Shown here: positions 39,373 to 49,200 of the stretch, piece after piece
Position numbering within the stretch: the first letter of the stretch is position 1
Layout of the letters: each line of letters starts with the position of its first letter
DNA from: Paramacrobiotus metropolitanus
Lineage: Eukaryota > Tardigrada > Eutardigrada > Parachela > Macrobiotidae
NCBI RefSeq assembly: GCF_019649055.1
Contig: NW_026570253.1
Span: 186,001-250,000, forward strand
DNA length: 64,000 nucleotides
Reading direction: 5' to 3'
Notes under the pieces: model-generated
The model's database searches: none
Seen by the model: only the letters and a program-made list of their open reading frames with translations
What the model was told of the DNA's origin: nothing
Translations under genes and position numbers: made by a program

Positions 39373-40999
39373 ATGGCGGACCGTCGCCTGCTGGCCTACG
39401 GACTGCTCGTCAACGTCTTCTTTTTGCTGTCCATTCGCGATCTGTTGGCGCATTCCAAGCCTGACAATCCCGAACCCACAGCCAAAGACGTCCCGCAGCC
39501 CAAAATCATGCAAATGCGCAGTGGACCCGCGCTGAAGTTTTTGTATTGGTAAGCGCCCTTCTTAAAACCAACCAGAATGACTGCGCGTATTGGCAGAGCG
39601 AGCGAAGAAGTAGTATAACAGAATTCACGTCTGTTGTTGGGAATGAAATTGCTGCTCTTAAAATACCGCTATGATGCTCTCCATTTGAATTTTTTGTTCT
39701 GTTGATTTGTTAGTCTCGCTTCTTTGGCTGTAATATCAAGTCGTCGCTTTGATTTAATTTGCCATTCCACGAAAATTGCTCTTGTTCGTCGTAGCGATAC
39801 GGTTTGCATGTTCAGCTTACTTTGCGGAATCGATTTATTGATCGGTCTGTTAGTAGCAATTATTAAGTTTTGCATTCTGTCCTTGTAATATTTCTGAAAT
39901 TCTGCACGACTTAATATCGCTGTGTGGGATACTTAGCCGGTTTGTTCAAACTTCAGACATATTGCTCAGTAATATACTTATTGTTAGTCAGATATCATTT
40001 ATTATAAAATTACAGGTGAAGTTGTTTATGCATTTATTAGTGAAATTTATGCCTTTGTAGTTACTCGTGAGGGTACCGGAAAGTGTACGAGCAGTACCGC
40101 TCGGCACTCGCTGAACGTTATCCGGATTTGAACATCGAAGGAGCCAACTACGATCCCGCACTGTGGCGCGTCCAACTGGCCACCGTGTTAAGCTATGCTA
40201 AACTGGCCTTTATTCTGATTGTCGCTCTCGGCTATAATCCATTCACTGGCTTCGGCACGCAAACTCCCAGATTTTTCCAGTGGGCCATGTCCAATAAGGT
40301 ATGAACTGTGTGTGCGGTACTGAAGCACTCGTCTTACTGTAATTATTTGAGTAGCGATTCAGAATTTTTGATGTAGACATGTAGTTATCCAGTGCTGCAC
40401 TGTAACTAAAGAAGAAATATGTACGAAGTAATTCATTCATAAGATGGATCAAATAGTCATTTTTTAGTTTACTTGAGCTGCCCTGATGTGCCCTTACTGC
40501 ATAAAACGGCATTACGCCCTGTTTGGCTTATGATGATTTTGAAGGCTTTGTTGGTTCCTGAATACATAGCACATTACTACATACTGCTGTAATTTCTCCT
40601 GTATGAGTTGGATGTGACGCATTTACTGACACCGTGAACCGACTTAAAAGGAAACCGTCAATCGCGACGAGTGTTACAATCAGCTAAAACGATTATTTCT
40701 CGAAAATGAACTGCGATTGTGTGATTACAAATATGCCTTGATTTCAGGTTTACGCGTGCCTTATGGCTTGGTTTTTGACCGGAATGTTTGAGAATTCTCT
40801 GCTAAGCACCGGTGCATTCGAAATTTCTTTTAATGGTAACCAAAGCCTGAAGAATATTTTGTCCTCGTGTATAAGCTGATACACAGAGAACATTGCAGAT
40901 GTGCCGATCTGGTCCAAGCTGGAGAGCGGTCGTGTGCCGGAATTCCACGAAGTCTTGGGCATGGTGTCGCAGCAATTAAGTCCGTCGTTTAACAAATAA
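39373..40999 (+). CDS. SELENOT: Selenoprotein T (selenocysteine-containing)
   Basis: Four exons: 39373-39548, 40061-40298, 40748-40835, 40899-40999. They give 200 aa when the UGA at 40068-40070 is read as selenocysteine. The junction of exons 1 and 2 makes C59-Y-S-U62-G-Y, the C-x-x-U redox motif of this thioredoxin-like ER-membrane family. The N-terminus has a hydrophobic signal/anchor (LLAYGLLVNVFFLLSI). After the redox site come VYEQYRSALAERYPDLNIEG, a hydrophobic hairpin segment (KLAFILIVALGYNPFTGFG), FQWAMSNKVYACLMAWF, and the family-typical ENSLLSTGAFEISFNDVPIW. Length and order match known SELENOT (about 195 aa). The protein acts as an ER-resident oxidoreductase. Termination is at TAA, and a SECIS element and AATAAA follow in the 3' UTR. 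An automatic gene caller would probably truncate or split this gene at the UGA. Confidence 0.96.
40068..40070 (+). other. SELENOT: Selenocysteine UGA codon of SELENOT
   Basis: This TGA lies in frame between TCG and GGG. The flanking residues C-Y-S before it and G-Y-R-K-V-Y after it match the conserved CxxU-G-Y site of selenoprotein T, and coding continues for 138 more codons to TAA. The SECIS at 41062-41135 provides the decoding signal. Confidence 0.95.
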
Positions 41000-41061
41000 G
41001 CTCCTCCGATTACAACCGGGATTATCCGTCTTTGATGCTCCTCACTCTAGTCCACAAGATT

Positions 41062-41135
41062 CGGGATAGCTGTGTATGAAGGCGAGGGCTAAAAGCGCTC
41101 AGCGCACGCCCCTGCTGGATGATAATGCTCTCCTG
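41062..41135 (+). promoter_or_regulatory. SECIS element (form 2) in SELENOT 3' UTR
   Basis: This RNA hairpin starts 63 nt after the stop codon. Helix I pairs 41062-41075 with 41122-41135 (11 of 14 positions pair, counting G-U). The non-Watson-Crick quartet is formed by ATGA (41076-41079) opposite GATG (41118-41121), giving the tandem G.A/A.G core. Helix II pairs 41081-41089 with 41108-41116, with one mismatch. Four unpaired adenines (41091-41094) sit in the apical internal loop. A GCGC/GCGC mini-stem (41095-41098 with 41102-41105) and a TCA loop cap it, as in form 2 elements. It should bind SBP2 and direct Sec insertion at 40068. Confidence 0.92.
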
Positions 41136-41325
41136 GAAATATGGATCTAGATACATAATACGTTACGTGGGTCACATCAGAAGTAGGGTATTCTCTTGTT
41201 TTAATTTTATTTTGGCCGTCGCTGGATTTTTGATTTTCCCCACAAGTTTTTCTCGTCTGCGTTCCACTCAGCTTCAGTTTTGGCTGCTTTTTGATGTTGT
41301 TTCGTCGGAATAGTTAATGCTGGTC

Positions 41326-41331
41326 AATAAA
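41326..41331 (+). terminator. Poly(A) signal of SELENOT
   Basis: AATAAA occurs 327 nt after the stop and about 190 nt after the SECIS, in the expected order for a selenoprotein mRNA. It is followed by a GT-rich stretch (TTGTTGTATG). Confidence 0.65.
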
Positions 41332-41339
41332 CTTGTTGT

Positions 41340-42480
41340 ATGTCTACGGTAGTAGTTGTTGGGATATGCAAACGCATGGCAAAGCAGCAGGTGATATGGC
41401 CGATAACGAAATGACTTGCAAGATCGGCTAGCATGCATTAAAAGTTTTTCCAAATTTACAAGAAAACCAAATTTTTTCCATCAAGCAAGTGGACGATTTT
41501 TTCGTTGGCATTTTTCGAGTTACGTTGGAACCGTTTATCATCGACTGTACTGTACCGGATACATGTGTGCGAAATCTCCATACTCTCCCGGGATGGTGAC
41601 GGAAATCCACCAAGAATCGGAAATCGATCCTAAAGCTTCTTGAGAACGATAAGAATTAAACTGATTGCAAAAATTAAAACTTCGCCCGCTTATTATGGGC
41701 GGAACTTTCAAGCCGTCTGTAAACATATTGTACAAAGGTAAATGCCTTATTGTTGGCTTGTAGTCTTGAGAAATGCTATGCTGAAAACTGGATATGTCGC
41801 AAAGCAGCCCATGTGGTACTGCAGGCACACCGGCACGATTTCCACCATCTATTTATATAATATGTACAATAACAATACCTTATTACTTATTTCAAAGAAA
41901 TTGCAAAATTGTATGGTAACCACGACCTGAACTCAAAACGGAGGCCTTTACTAGCTAACAGATGTGGGTCTTACCATTGGATGTGAATTACAGAATTTTC
42001 GTTAATAAAGCCCTTACCTCTATGCAGCGCAAAGAAACAATATGTGCATAGTTATAATACATGTACTTGTACAGTTGTACCTAACTTACATCCGCATCGC
42101 GAATGGATCATCAAAAGCTCCTGTTAAACCATGGTTTGAAGTCCGGCAATAAAATACAAAGGTGTGTTCGCCGTCCACCTTGTTTATATTATGTATACGA
42201 CGCATAATAATAACCCACAAAATATTTTTCGAGACAGTAAAAGCGGCACCTGTGCACGTATGCAGCTACAGAGTATGATCGTCATTTTTGTCGTCATGGC
42301 CGTGGAAATAAAACGTTTTACCAATTTTGCAAACAGGCTGCACAAAATCCACCGCCCTGTCGTCAAACAGGAGTAAAGATTTTACTATTACAGGCACGCA
42401 GGATTTTACTATTACATGTATATGCATCATTTTCCTGTTCCTAGAAACAATACATCTGCCATCATGTTACTGTTATTGGA
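41340..42480. other. Intergenic region between SELENOT and the first lectin gene
   Basis: I find no exon-like sequence with recognised content or paired splice sites on either strand. Short frames at 41,416-41,643 and 41,538-41,828 overlap on opposite strands and show no protein motifs. Confidence 0.5.
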
Positions 42481-42484
42481 CCAA

Positions 42485-42493
42485 TATATAAAG
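42485..42493 (+). promoter_or_regulatory. TATA box of the first lectin gene
   Basis: TATATAAAG lies exactly 100 bp upstream of the ATG at 42585. A start site near 42,515-42,520 would give a leader of about 65-70 nt. It is a strong match to the consensus and correctly placed. Confidence 0.6.
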
Positions 42494-42584
42494 CATATGC
42501 GTGCTGCGAAATTCGGCAGTTGCAGTAAACGTACGTGCTCCTTGTAGCCATTTAGATACACAAGTAGTCAAATTTCTGCACACC

Positions 42585-43480
42585 ATGGCAATGCAGTCTT
42601 GCGTTTTGCTGATGATTGGTCTGGGGGCGATACTGACGGCAACGACCACTTCCGTTAACGGAGACCGAGGGGCCTTAGCGACGGAGAACGGTCTCTTGTC
42701 GCTTGGCCCCTGTGCCGACGGCAAGGTCATCCAGATCCAGGAAGCGCGCTACGGGAACGGGTGCAACTGCAGTTGCGATGCTGGCTTCACTAATTTGGCT
42801 GTTAGATCAAAGTGCCAAGGTAAGACTGTCATATCACAGAACGACCCCGCGCATTGCATGCGTTGGTCTGGTGTTGCAATTCGTCGCAGTTCACAACACT
42901 GGCAGCGGCGCAGTTCGTAAGAATCACTAATTCGAATATTTTGGTTTTATGTCTATCTTATACATGCAGTCGTTTACTTAAATTATCATGACGTCTGTGG
43001 CCGGTATGCATGTACTGGTGTTTCCCACAGATAGCGAATTTGTTGTTTGTTCACGCGGAGCATAAGAGAGACATGGTACATACAAGAGCCAAAGCTACCG
43101 TTATATATATAAAACGGCGCCAATGCTCGAAACACCTATTTACGACATTTTTTTTTGTGTAAAAAAGTATTGCAATTTGTATGAACTGAAGTCATTGTCA
43201 CTTGTCGGGTGCAAGGTCTTCGCCAATACACTGGGCGATGGCGATAGATGACGATTTGTTCAGATCTTCTTACAGCATAAATCTGCGTCGAATACCATTT
43301 TTGATATATTGCATACAAGTTACAACCACTTTCCTTTTAACTGCAGGTGAACAAACGTGCAGTTTCACCGTGACTAGTGCCCTTTTGGGCGATCCGGGAT
43401 GTGGCGGCAAACCGAAAGCTCCTAACACCCTCCTCGTGACGTATGCATGTGTCCCGGACTATGAAAATTCCTCTTACTAA
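42585..43480 (+). CDS. Secreted SUEL/rhamnose-binding lectin, copy 1
   Basis: Two exons, 42585-42819 and 43347-43480, encode 122 aa. There is a signal peptide (MAMQSCVLLMIGLGAILTAT) and then a single galactose/L-rhamnose-binding (SUEL, Gal_Lectin) domain filling the rest. Family marks are visible in order: LSLGPCADGKVIQIQEARYGNG, then C-N-C-S-C, the second-half CxF motif in TCSFTV, the LGDPGC turn, and the closing LLVTYACV strand. The intron is phase 1, cutting within the glycine codon after KCQ. Such lectins bind rhamnose or galactose on microbial or cell surfaces and commonly serve innate immunity or egg/mucus functions. It is one of a tandem pair with the gene starting at 44322: same length, same intron position and phase. 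A TATA box precedes it, and a palindromic AATAAA lies about 195 bp downstream. Confidence 0.88.
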
Positions 43481-43653
43481 ATCAAAATCTACACTTGGGA
43501 GCTGATTTTCATGTACGTAGTCGTTGACTTAAACTTTGAAACACAACTGAGTTTTTGGCTGTTAATTTACAACCGCTGGCTAACTTGTCAAATGCAGCTC
43601 ACATTGAATTCCGGCTGTCGATGGCAGCTCGAGCTTCGCGAAACCAGTAAAAC

Positions 43654-43686
43654 TAACACTTTATTTTATGATAAAATAAAGTGTTA
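43654..43686. terminator. Perfect palindrome carrying poly(A) signals on both strands
   Basis: Two 16-bp arms (TAACACTTTATTTTAT and its exact complement) flank a single G. AATAAA is present at 43675-43680 on the plus strand and, through the symmetry, on the minus strand as well. It sits about 175 bp after the copy 1 lectin stop, so it likely provides that gene's cleavage signal. The function is inferred from position and motif. Confidence 0.5.
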
Positions 43687-43699
43687 CGAAAAGTATTAC

Positions 43700-44321
43700 G
43701 ACGAGCATGCAGCACACGCTTGTAATTAATTACACCAGAAAATTAGCGTATATTATATAGTTTTTATTATAAACATAGGAATATGTGTTGGATATTTTGA
43801 TAACTGCTACAGTCTAGCCCGTGGTTTCACCATTGTTACTTACCATATGTTGTTGAGAGTACGTGAAAATAAAGCTACTACTGTATGTCGATATTAAAAT
43901 TGCTGCAGCAACTACTTAGAATACTTGTAATTCCTATTTTTTTTAATTGAAAGCATCGACAAGCAAGTAATCAAGGGTCCGAAATCGAAACCTTGGCGGC
44001 AGATCGTTTGATTAGTACACAACAGTTGCATCAAAGGTCACTTATAATATCTGTGATCCATTAAGCGTACAGCGTCGAATACTAGATTACTGTAATACTG
44101 AACACGATGTTATCGCCGATTGACACAACCTGAACGCCCAGAACATGTACATGTCAACATTCTGTAGCAGGAAGTTGGAACCATCAGTTTCAGCAGAACA
44201 AGAGTGATAATCATTCATACACTGCAAACTCCTGACTGCAGCATTTTGCACTTGTTTTTGCACTTATTAACTGACTTAATTGGCACGTGCTGATCGCACC
44301 TGCCGTTTTTCTTCAACGACA
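43700..44321. other. Spacer between the two lectin genes
   Basis: The spacer is AT-rich with no coding content seen. It should hold the promoter of the second lectin gene, but I see no TATA box as strong as that of copy 1. Confidence 0.45.
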
Positions 44322-44773
44322 ATGTGGCGTGTGAGAGCATTTAGTATTCTCTGCGTTCTGCTCGTGGAAGCTGTCAAAGACATTCGGGCGTACAAAGGCT
44401 CTTTCGCTGTGGAAAGCTCCACGTTCTCCGTATCATGTGCGGACAGTGGACAGGTCCTCCATATCATCGAAGCCGTGTACGGCAACGGCTGCAATTGCAG
44501 TTGCGATTGGCACTACACGGCACTTGTCGTCCGAGCCAAATGTCAGGGTATGTAGTGCGACACCTTTGCACAAGCCTGGTTTTTTTAAAGCGTAGCTGTT
44601 CCCCTAAATGCTGTTCTATCTTAACTGCAGGGCAGAAATCGTGCCGTTTCAGCGTGGACCGAGATGTGCTGGGTGATCCAGAGTGCAACACTGACAGTAC
44701 GTCGTCTTTCTCTCGCACCCCCAAAAAGCTTCTGGTGACGTACGATTGTGTGCCGGAACGCAACTCGCCTTAA
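44322..44773 (+). CDS. Secreted SUEL/rhamnose-binding lectin, copy 2
   Basis: Two exons, 44322-44547 and 44631-44773, encode 122 aa, the same total as copy 1. A signal peptide (MWRVRAFSILCVLLVEAV) precedes one SUEL lectin domain. Motifs are in the same order: FSVSCADSGQVLHIIEAVYG, NGCNCSCD, KCQG, SCRFSV, VLGDPEC and KKLLVTYDCV. The intron is in the identical place and phase but only 83 bp long, against 527 bp in copy 1. The loop between LGDP and the last strand is longer (serine/threonine-rich), balanced by a shorter N-terminal part. Divergence outside the cysteine framework is high, so the duplication is not recent. Ligand specificity cannot be read from the sequence. Confidence 0.88.
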
Positions 44774-46259
44774 TCGACTTTAATCCCAGCCAATGACAGA
44801 CGTACTAGGAATTGTTATGTAACACAGGTGTGGACTTGCTGATACTTTATAACTTGTGTAAGCATAAATGTACCATTGTGTTTGAGAAATAGAAATCATA
44901 TAGTATAGGTAAAACGATTACGATTTAAGGAGCTACAAATGCCGGATGCCGCACTGGTGCTGTTATATATGCGTTTGACGACAAGTCTGGTGATCTTTTG
45001 GTTACATTTAGCAGTACCAGTAGACTGGTAATCAACAGCTAACTGTCCTTTTTACCCGGCGCATGGTCAAACCGCAAACGTTTCATGAAAGTCCGCGAAA
45101 GCGGCGTCTTGCTAAATCTGTTATTGGACCTCCTCAGAATTATATGCGTTCCTGTAGTCAATTAGAACGCAAGCATTGTAAAGGTCACCTTTTCCAGTAA
45201 AAGTGAGGCCTAGGTGATTATTAATCACCTAGGCCTTTATTAATCACTGATTAATCACTGATTAATAAAGGTTCTCTGTAGATACTCCGTTGATCAAAAC
45301 TTCGTTTTTTTATATTCTTCTACATACACACATATATAAATGCATGTAATTTGATATGTTCTGGAGTAAAATGTTCCCGAGATTTACGACCGGACGCTGC
45401 TAAAATCCTTTTCCTTAAACCTTTTCTTGAAGAGATCTTGAGAGATTTATCATCCAAATCCATCCAAATGCAGCAGCGAATGGCTATATCCATTCAAATT
45501 CAACGAGGAAATGCCAGATTTGTATAATTATGTCTGGTGGGTACTATCCTTGATCAGGATAGCATAGAAAAAGTACTTACTGTACCATATTACTGTAAAT
45601 CTGATATGAATTTTATTTTAGTACTGTTTTTGCTTATGTGTTTCCCTGAAATTTCTGACGGACGATGCGATGTCGGCTAATTTGCTGAATCGCTAAATCT
45701 CTAGGGTACTCTGACCTTTGCAAAAGTTTTATAGCAGTTCAAAAAGAGAAAAGGTGTGTTTTGCGTCGCTACGTGCGCGAATGCCCTAATTTCCGATCAT
45801 CTAACAACTGGCACTCAGTAAAGCTTTGAATTTTTAGTTGAGGCGCACAGACCGGCCTCCCGTTTGCTGATTCCGACTGAAATGACGTTTTTCTATCTGC
45901 GCTCGACGTGTGATAAGCATTTAATACATACAGTTTTAATACGCCATAAATTCCCTGAACACCTGACTACTAAAACCACTAAAAATCTACTATTATACTC
46001 GTACATTTTCACGGTAAAAACCTCTTTGACCTTTGGAGAAGACTGAGGAAATTCAAAAAAAAACAACCATCGCACAACAGTTCACCGCAGACACAAATCA
46101 GCAACACAAATAACATCACCTCGTATAAGTTTCCCAAAAATACCACGAAAATTCTCAGTTTTGAATATGTACAATGTTGCATTTATCACAGGGAAGTGAA
46201 ACACCACGCAGAAATTAACTTCATCATTACCATCAACACTGTTGCCAGACTTAATGTTC
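44774..46259. other. Convergent intergenic region, lectin copy 2 / TTC39
   Basis: No coding exon is supported. A compound palindrome at 45206-45271 carries AATAAA on both strands and is the only strong structural feature. The frame at 45,864-46,046 and its antisense partner have no protein character. Confidence 0.5.
45206..45271. repeat. Two overlapping palindromes
   Basis: The first has perfect 15-bp arms (AGGCCTAGGTGATTA at 45206-45220 and its complement at 45222-45236) around one T. The second shares its edge: CCTTTATTAATCA (45234-45246) pairs with TGATTAATAAAGG (45259-45271) around 12 nt that are themselves nearly palindromic. AATAAA occurs on both strands in the second palindrome. It could be a cruciform-forming site, the remains of a small inverted-repeat transposon, or a two-way poly(A) signal between convergent genes. 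Confidence 0.7.
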
Positions 46260-49200
46260 TCAAGGCTCCGGACTGGAAGGCGGTGTGTAAAACTCATTAC
46301 TGCTGCTTTTCTCCTCTAGTGGGGATTTCAGCAGGCTTTCTTCGCGCTCTTCTATCATTTCGATGGTGGCTCCGATACGGAGCTCCACTTTCGCTTGGAG
46401 GAAATAATTTTTGAATTCCCTATAACAAAAGCAAGTGGTTTCCCAATCCGAATGTAAAACATTAACCGTAAACTATGAGATACATAACGTATAAAGAACG
46501 ATGAAAAGTGCGCGTAAGTAAAGTGATGGACATCTTAACTGCTTCTAAGGCTGTTTCGTTTACTGTAACTAGAAATTTAGAAGTACACAACCACTTCTCT
46601 AAATTTTAACACATAATGATTAAATGTTTACCGCCTCCTATGGCTAATGGCAGGTAGGTGAACGGTGACAATTTTACCCACACACCGGCAAAAGCGAAAA
46701 AAGCGAAGAACCACAGAACGCAAAATGGATACGTACATCGCACGATTGGCATAGCGGAGAGCCTTATCGAGATCATCCATGCGCAGGAACATCTGCGCCA
46801 GTTCTACCGACGCATACGGACACAGGAATTTGTCTTCGCTGATGTGCTGCTCCCTGCAACGACAATCATACCACCTTGAAATATCTGAGAACTGTCACGT
46901 AACGCATGCGCAGTGTAATAAGCAGTACCATTGCACCGTAAAATAAATCGCATCCATTTACAGCAATAAAAACGCTCAGGTTAGCGGTAAACAACAGGTA
47001 AAATGAACGAAAATTTCCTAAATTAAATTTTGTAACTAACTTTAATGAATAGTTATTAAGAACTAGTTATTTTACGTTTTTATGCATAGATACCAGCGCG
47101 ATCGTCTTCCCTTCCTACCCCACAGTTATTTTATCATATATTCTTGTACATTTTATAACCGCACGCCAGTGCGCCGGCAATTTCAGCGTAAAATGTAACA
47201 GCGAACAAAGACCCATAAAGGCCGTGTTATTACTAGGGTAGCATAGAGCTAGTAAGTTTTCTTACGTGCTCCACCACCCATACAACGCAATAAATAGCAA
47301 TGGATACAAATTTCCGAAAGAGAAGTAGTTGTTGGGCATTGAAAAAATTTTAGCTAACGGAAAAATATTTAAAAAATACGTATAACAGGCAGTATCAGCA
47401 TACGATGCACCTACGCGTTAACAATCTCATCGAGGACCCCCGTGGCTTCCTCCACCCGGTTGAGATAAGCCAAACACACGCCGCGGAAGAACTTGAGGGT
47501 AAAAATGCTGTCTGAATGAATGCGACTGCTCCCCTTTCCTTTCTTCGCTCCCGCGCCACCCGGTCCAATCTCCGCAATCTTCCCATCGACAATGGCCAGA
47601 ATATCCTGGACAATGTCCGGACGTTGGTGCAGAGCAGACATGCCGCCCCACACGTACGACATCTCCTGCACAAATAATATCCACAATCAACCACACACAA
47701 ATCGATATACTGTCAACAAACTGAATAAACCCAGCGGCAACCCAAAATAACCAAGGTCAATGGATATGTGTACATTCCGCGGCTCACGCGGCCTCTTAAT
47801 GCTACTCCGCCATGCCAACTGGGACCGGAAGGAAACGCACAAATCCATTATTGTATTGACAATTAGGTAAATATTGCCGCTAGAGTATATAGTGGATTTG
47901 GATGGAGTTATGTAAACAGTTACGGGAGCAAATATTACGACGGGTAACGATAAGGATTCGGTATTGTAAACTCATTCCGCTTATTGTTAGCAAATGTATT
48001 AATTACTGTACTCTTGGACACCACGCTGCAGTACATTTAGAGAAAGCGTAGAAATTAATACAAATTACATCTTAGGACTCTGAAAGTCCTAAGATCTGTA
48101 ATTTGTATTAATTTCTACATAGAACTGAATACAGAGTCCGACTCGGTACAATCACACAGCTTTTTTTCAGAGTAAAAGTGATATAAATTTGTGAGCAACA
48201 AAAAAGTAACGTACACGCTGAATTCAGTTCTATGTACAATACGATTATGCGGTTTATCTCTGGTACACGTACGGTATCGGCATATACTTATTAAGTGAGT
48301 GAAGTGACACAAACCAAAACACAACATGTATTCGAACAATATACTCCAACTGTGGCAAATTACGTACAAATTTGTAATGAAATAATTCAGTGCCCTAGAA
48401 TAATAACACCGATTGTTGGAAACCGTAGATACTATTATACTACACATTCTGTAAACAAAAAATGTAACGCAGGAATGCACGCACATTTTACTAGAATTCA
48501 AACTTAATAAAAACGAGAATCTGATGAAAAATTCAATACTCACAAAGGCGGGAAATACAAGATCCTTTTCCTGTTCGATGTAGCGTTTGTAACGCTTTTC
48601 GGCCAGTTTTTCCGGAGGGATCGTGTGTCCCGCGATCTTTTGCTTTCGAGCAATGACTTCTCTGTAATAACGACCAATAACGTAAGCAATTCCCTTTTCC
48701 CGCACGCAACAACAGATGTATCCAAAGGTGAGTAATACAAAGCAAAAATCTGTAATACTAATTAAACGCAAGTAACCGAATCAACGAGGAACCGTGCACT
48801 TACTTCAGCATCTCGTTAATCGTAACTGTCTCGCCGTTGAGTTTTGCTTCCTGCTGATTAAGCATCAGGAGGAAACAGGCCTACAACCCAGGATAATACG
48901 CGATACCCCAAGGAATTCCCGTGTAAATTAGCAGAGCAATTTTGAACACGCACCGTCAGATACGCGTAGGTTGTTTTACTCCACTGGTTCTCTTTGTACA
49001 AAGCATGCGCCAATTCTGCTGCTGGTAGATAGTTTAATGTGAAACAATGGCACCTGCAAAATATTTCAGTGCACTTTCCGAAACATTATTTTTAAGGAAA
49101 ATATTATCATCAAACTGATCGTATCGGTTTTAATTAAAGTAAGTAAGTGCAATCTGGATTCTGCGATTCGCTACGCTAATTCGTTGTGGTTCACAACACA

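Noticed and set aside
40068-40070. Premature stop making SELENOT a pseudogene
   Set aside because: The TGA is at the conserved Sec position and a SECIS follows, so it is decoded and not a disabling stop.
47411-47413. TAG as the end of TTC39 (frame ending EIVNA)
   Set aside because: A GTAGGT donor overlaps it and two further exons (46737-46853, 46260-46419) continue the family sequence in phase.
48115-48771. 218-codon minus-strand frame
   Set aside because: Only its middle part is TTC39 exon 10 (48544-48661); the rest is intron read-through on both sides, including part of the inverted repeat.
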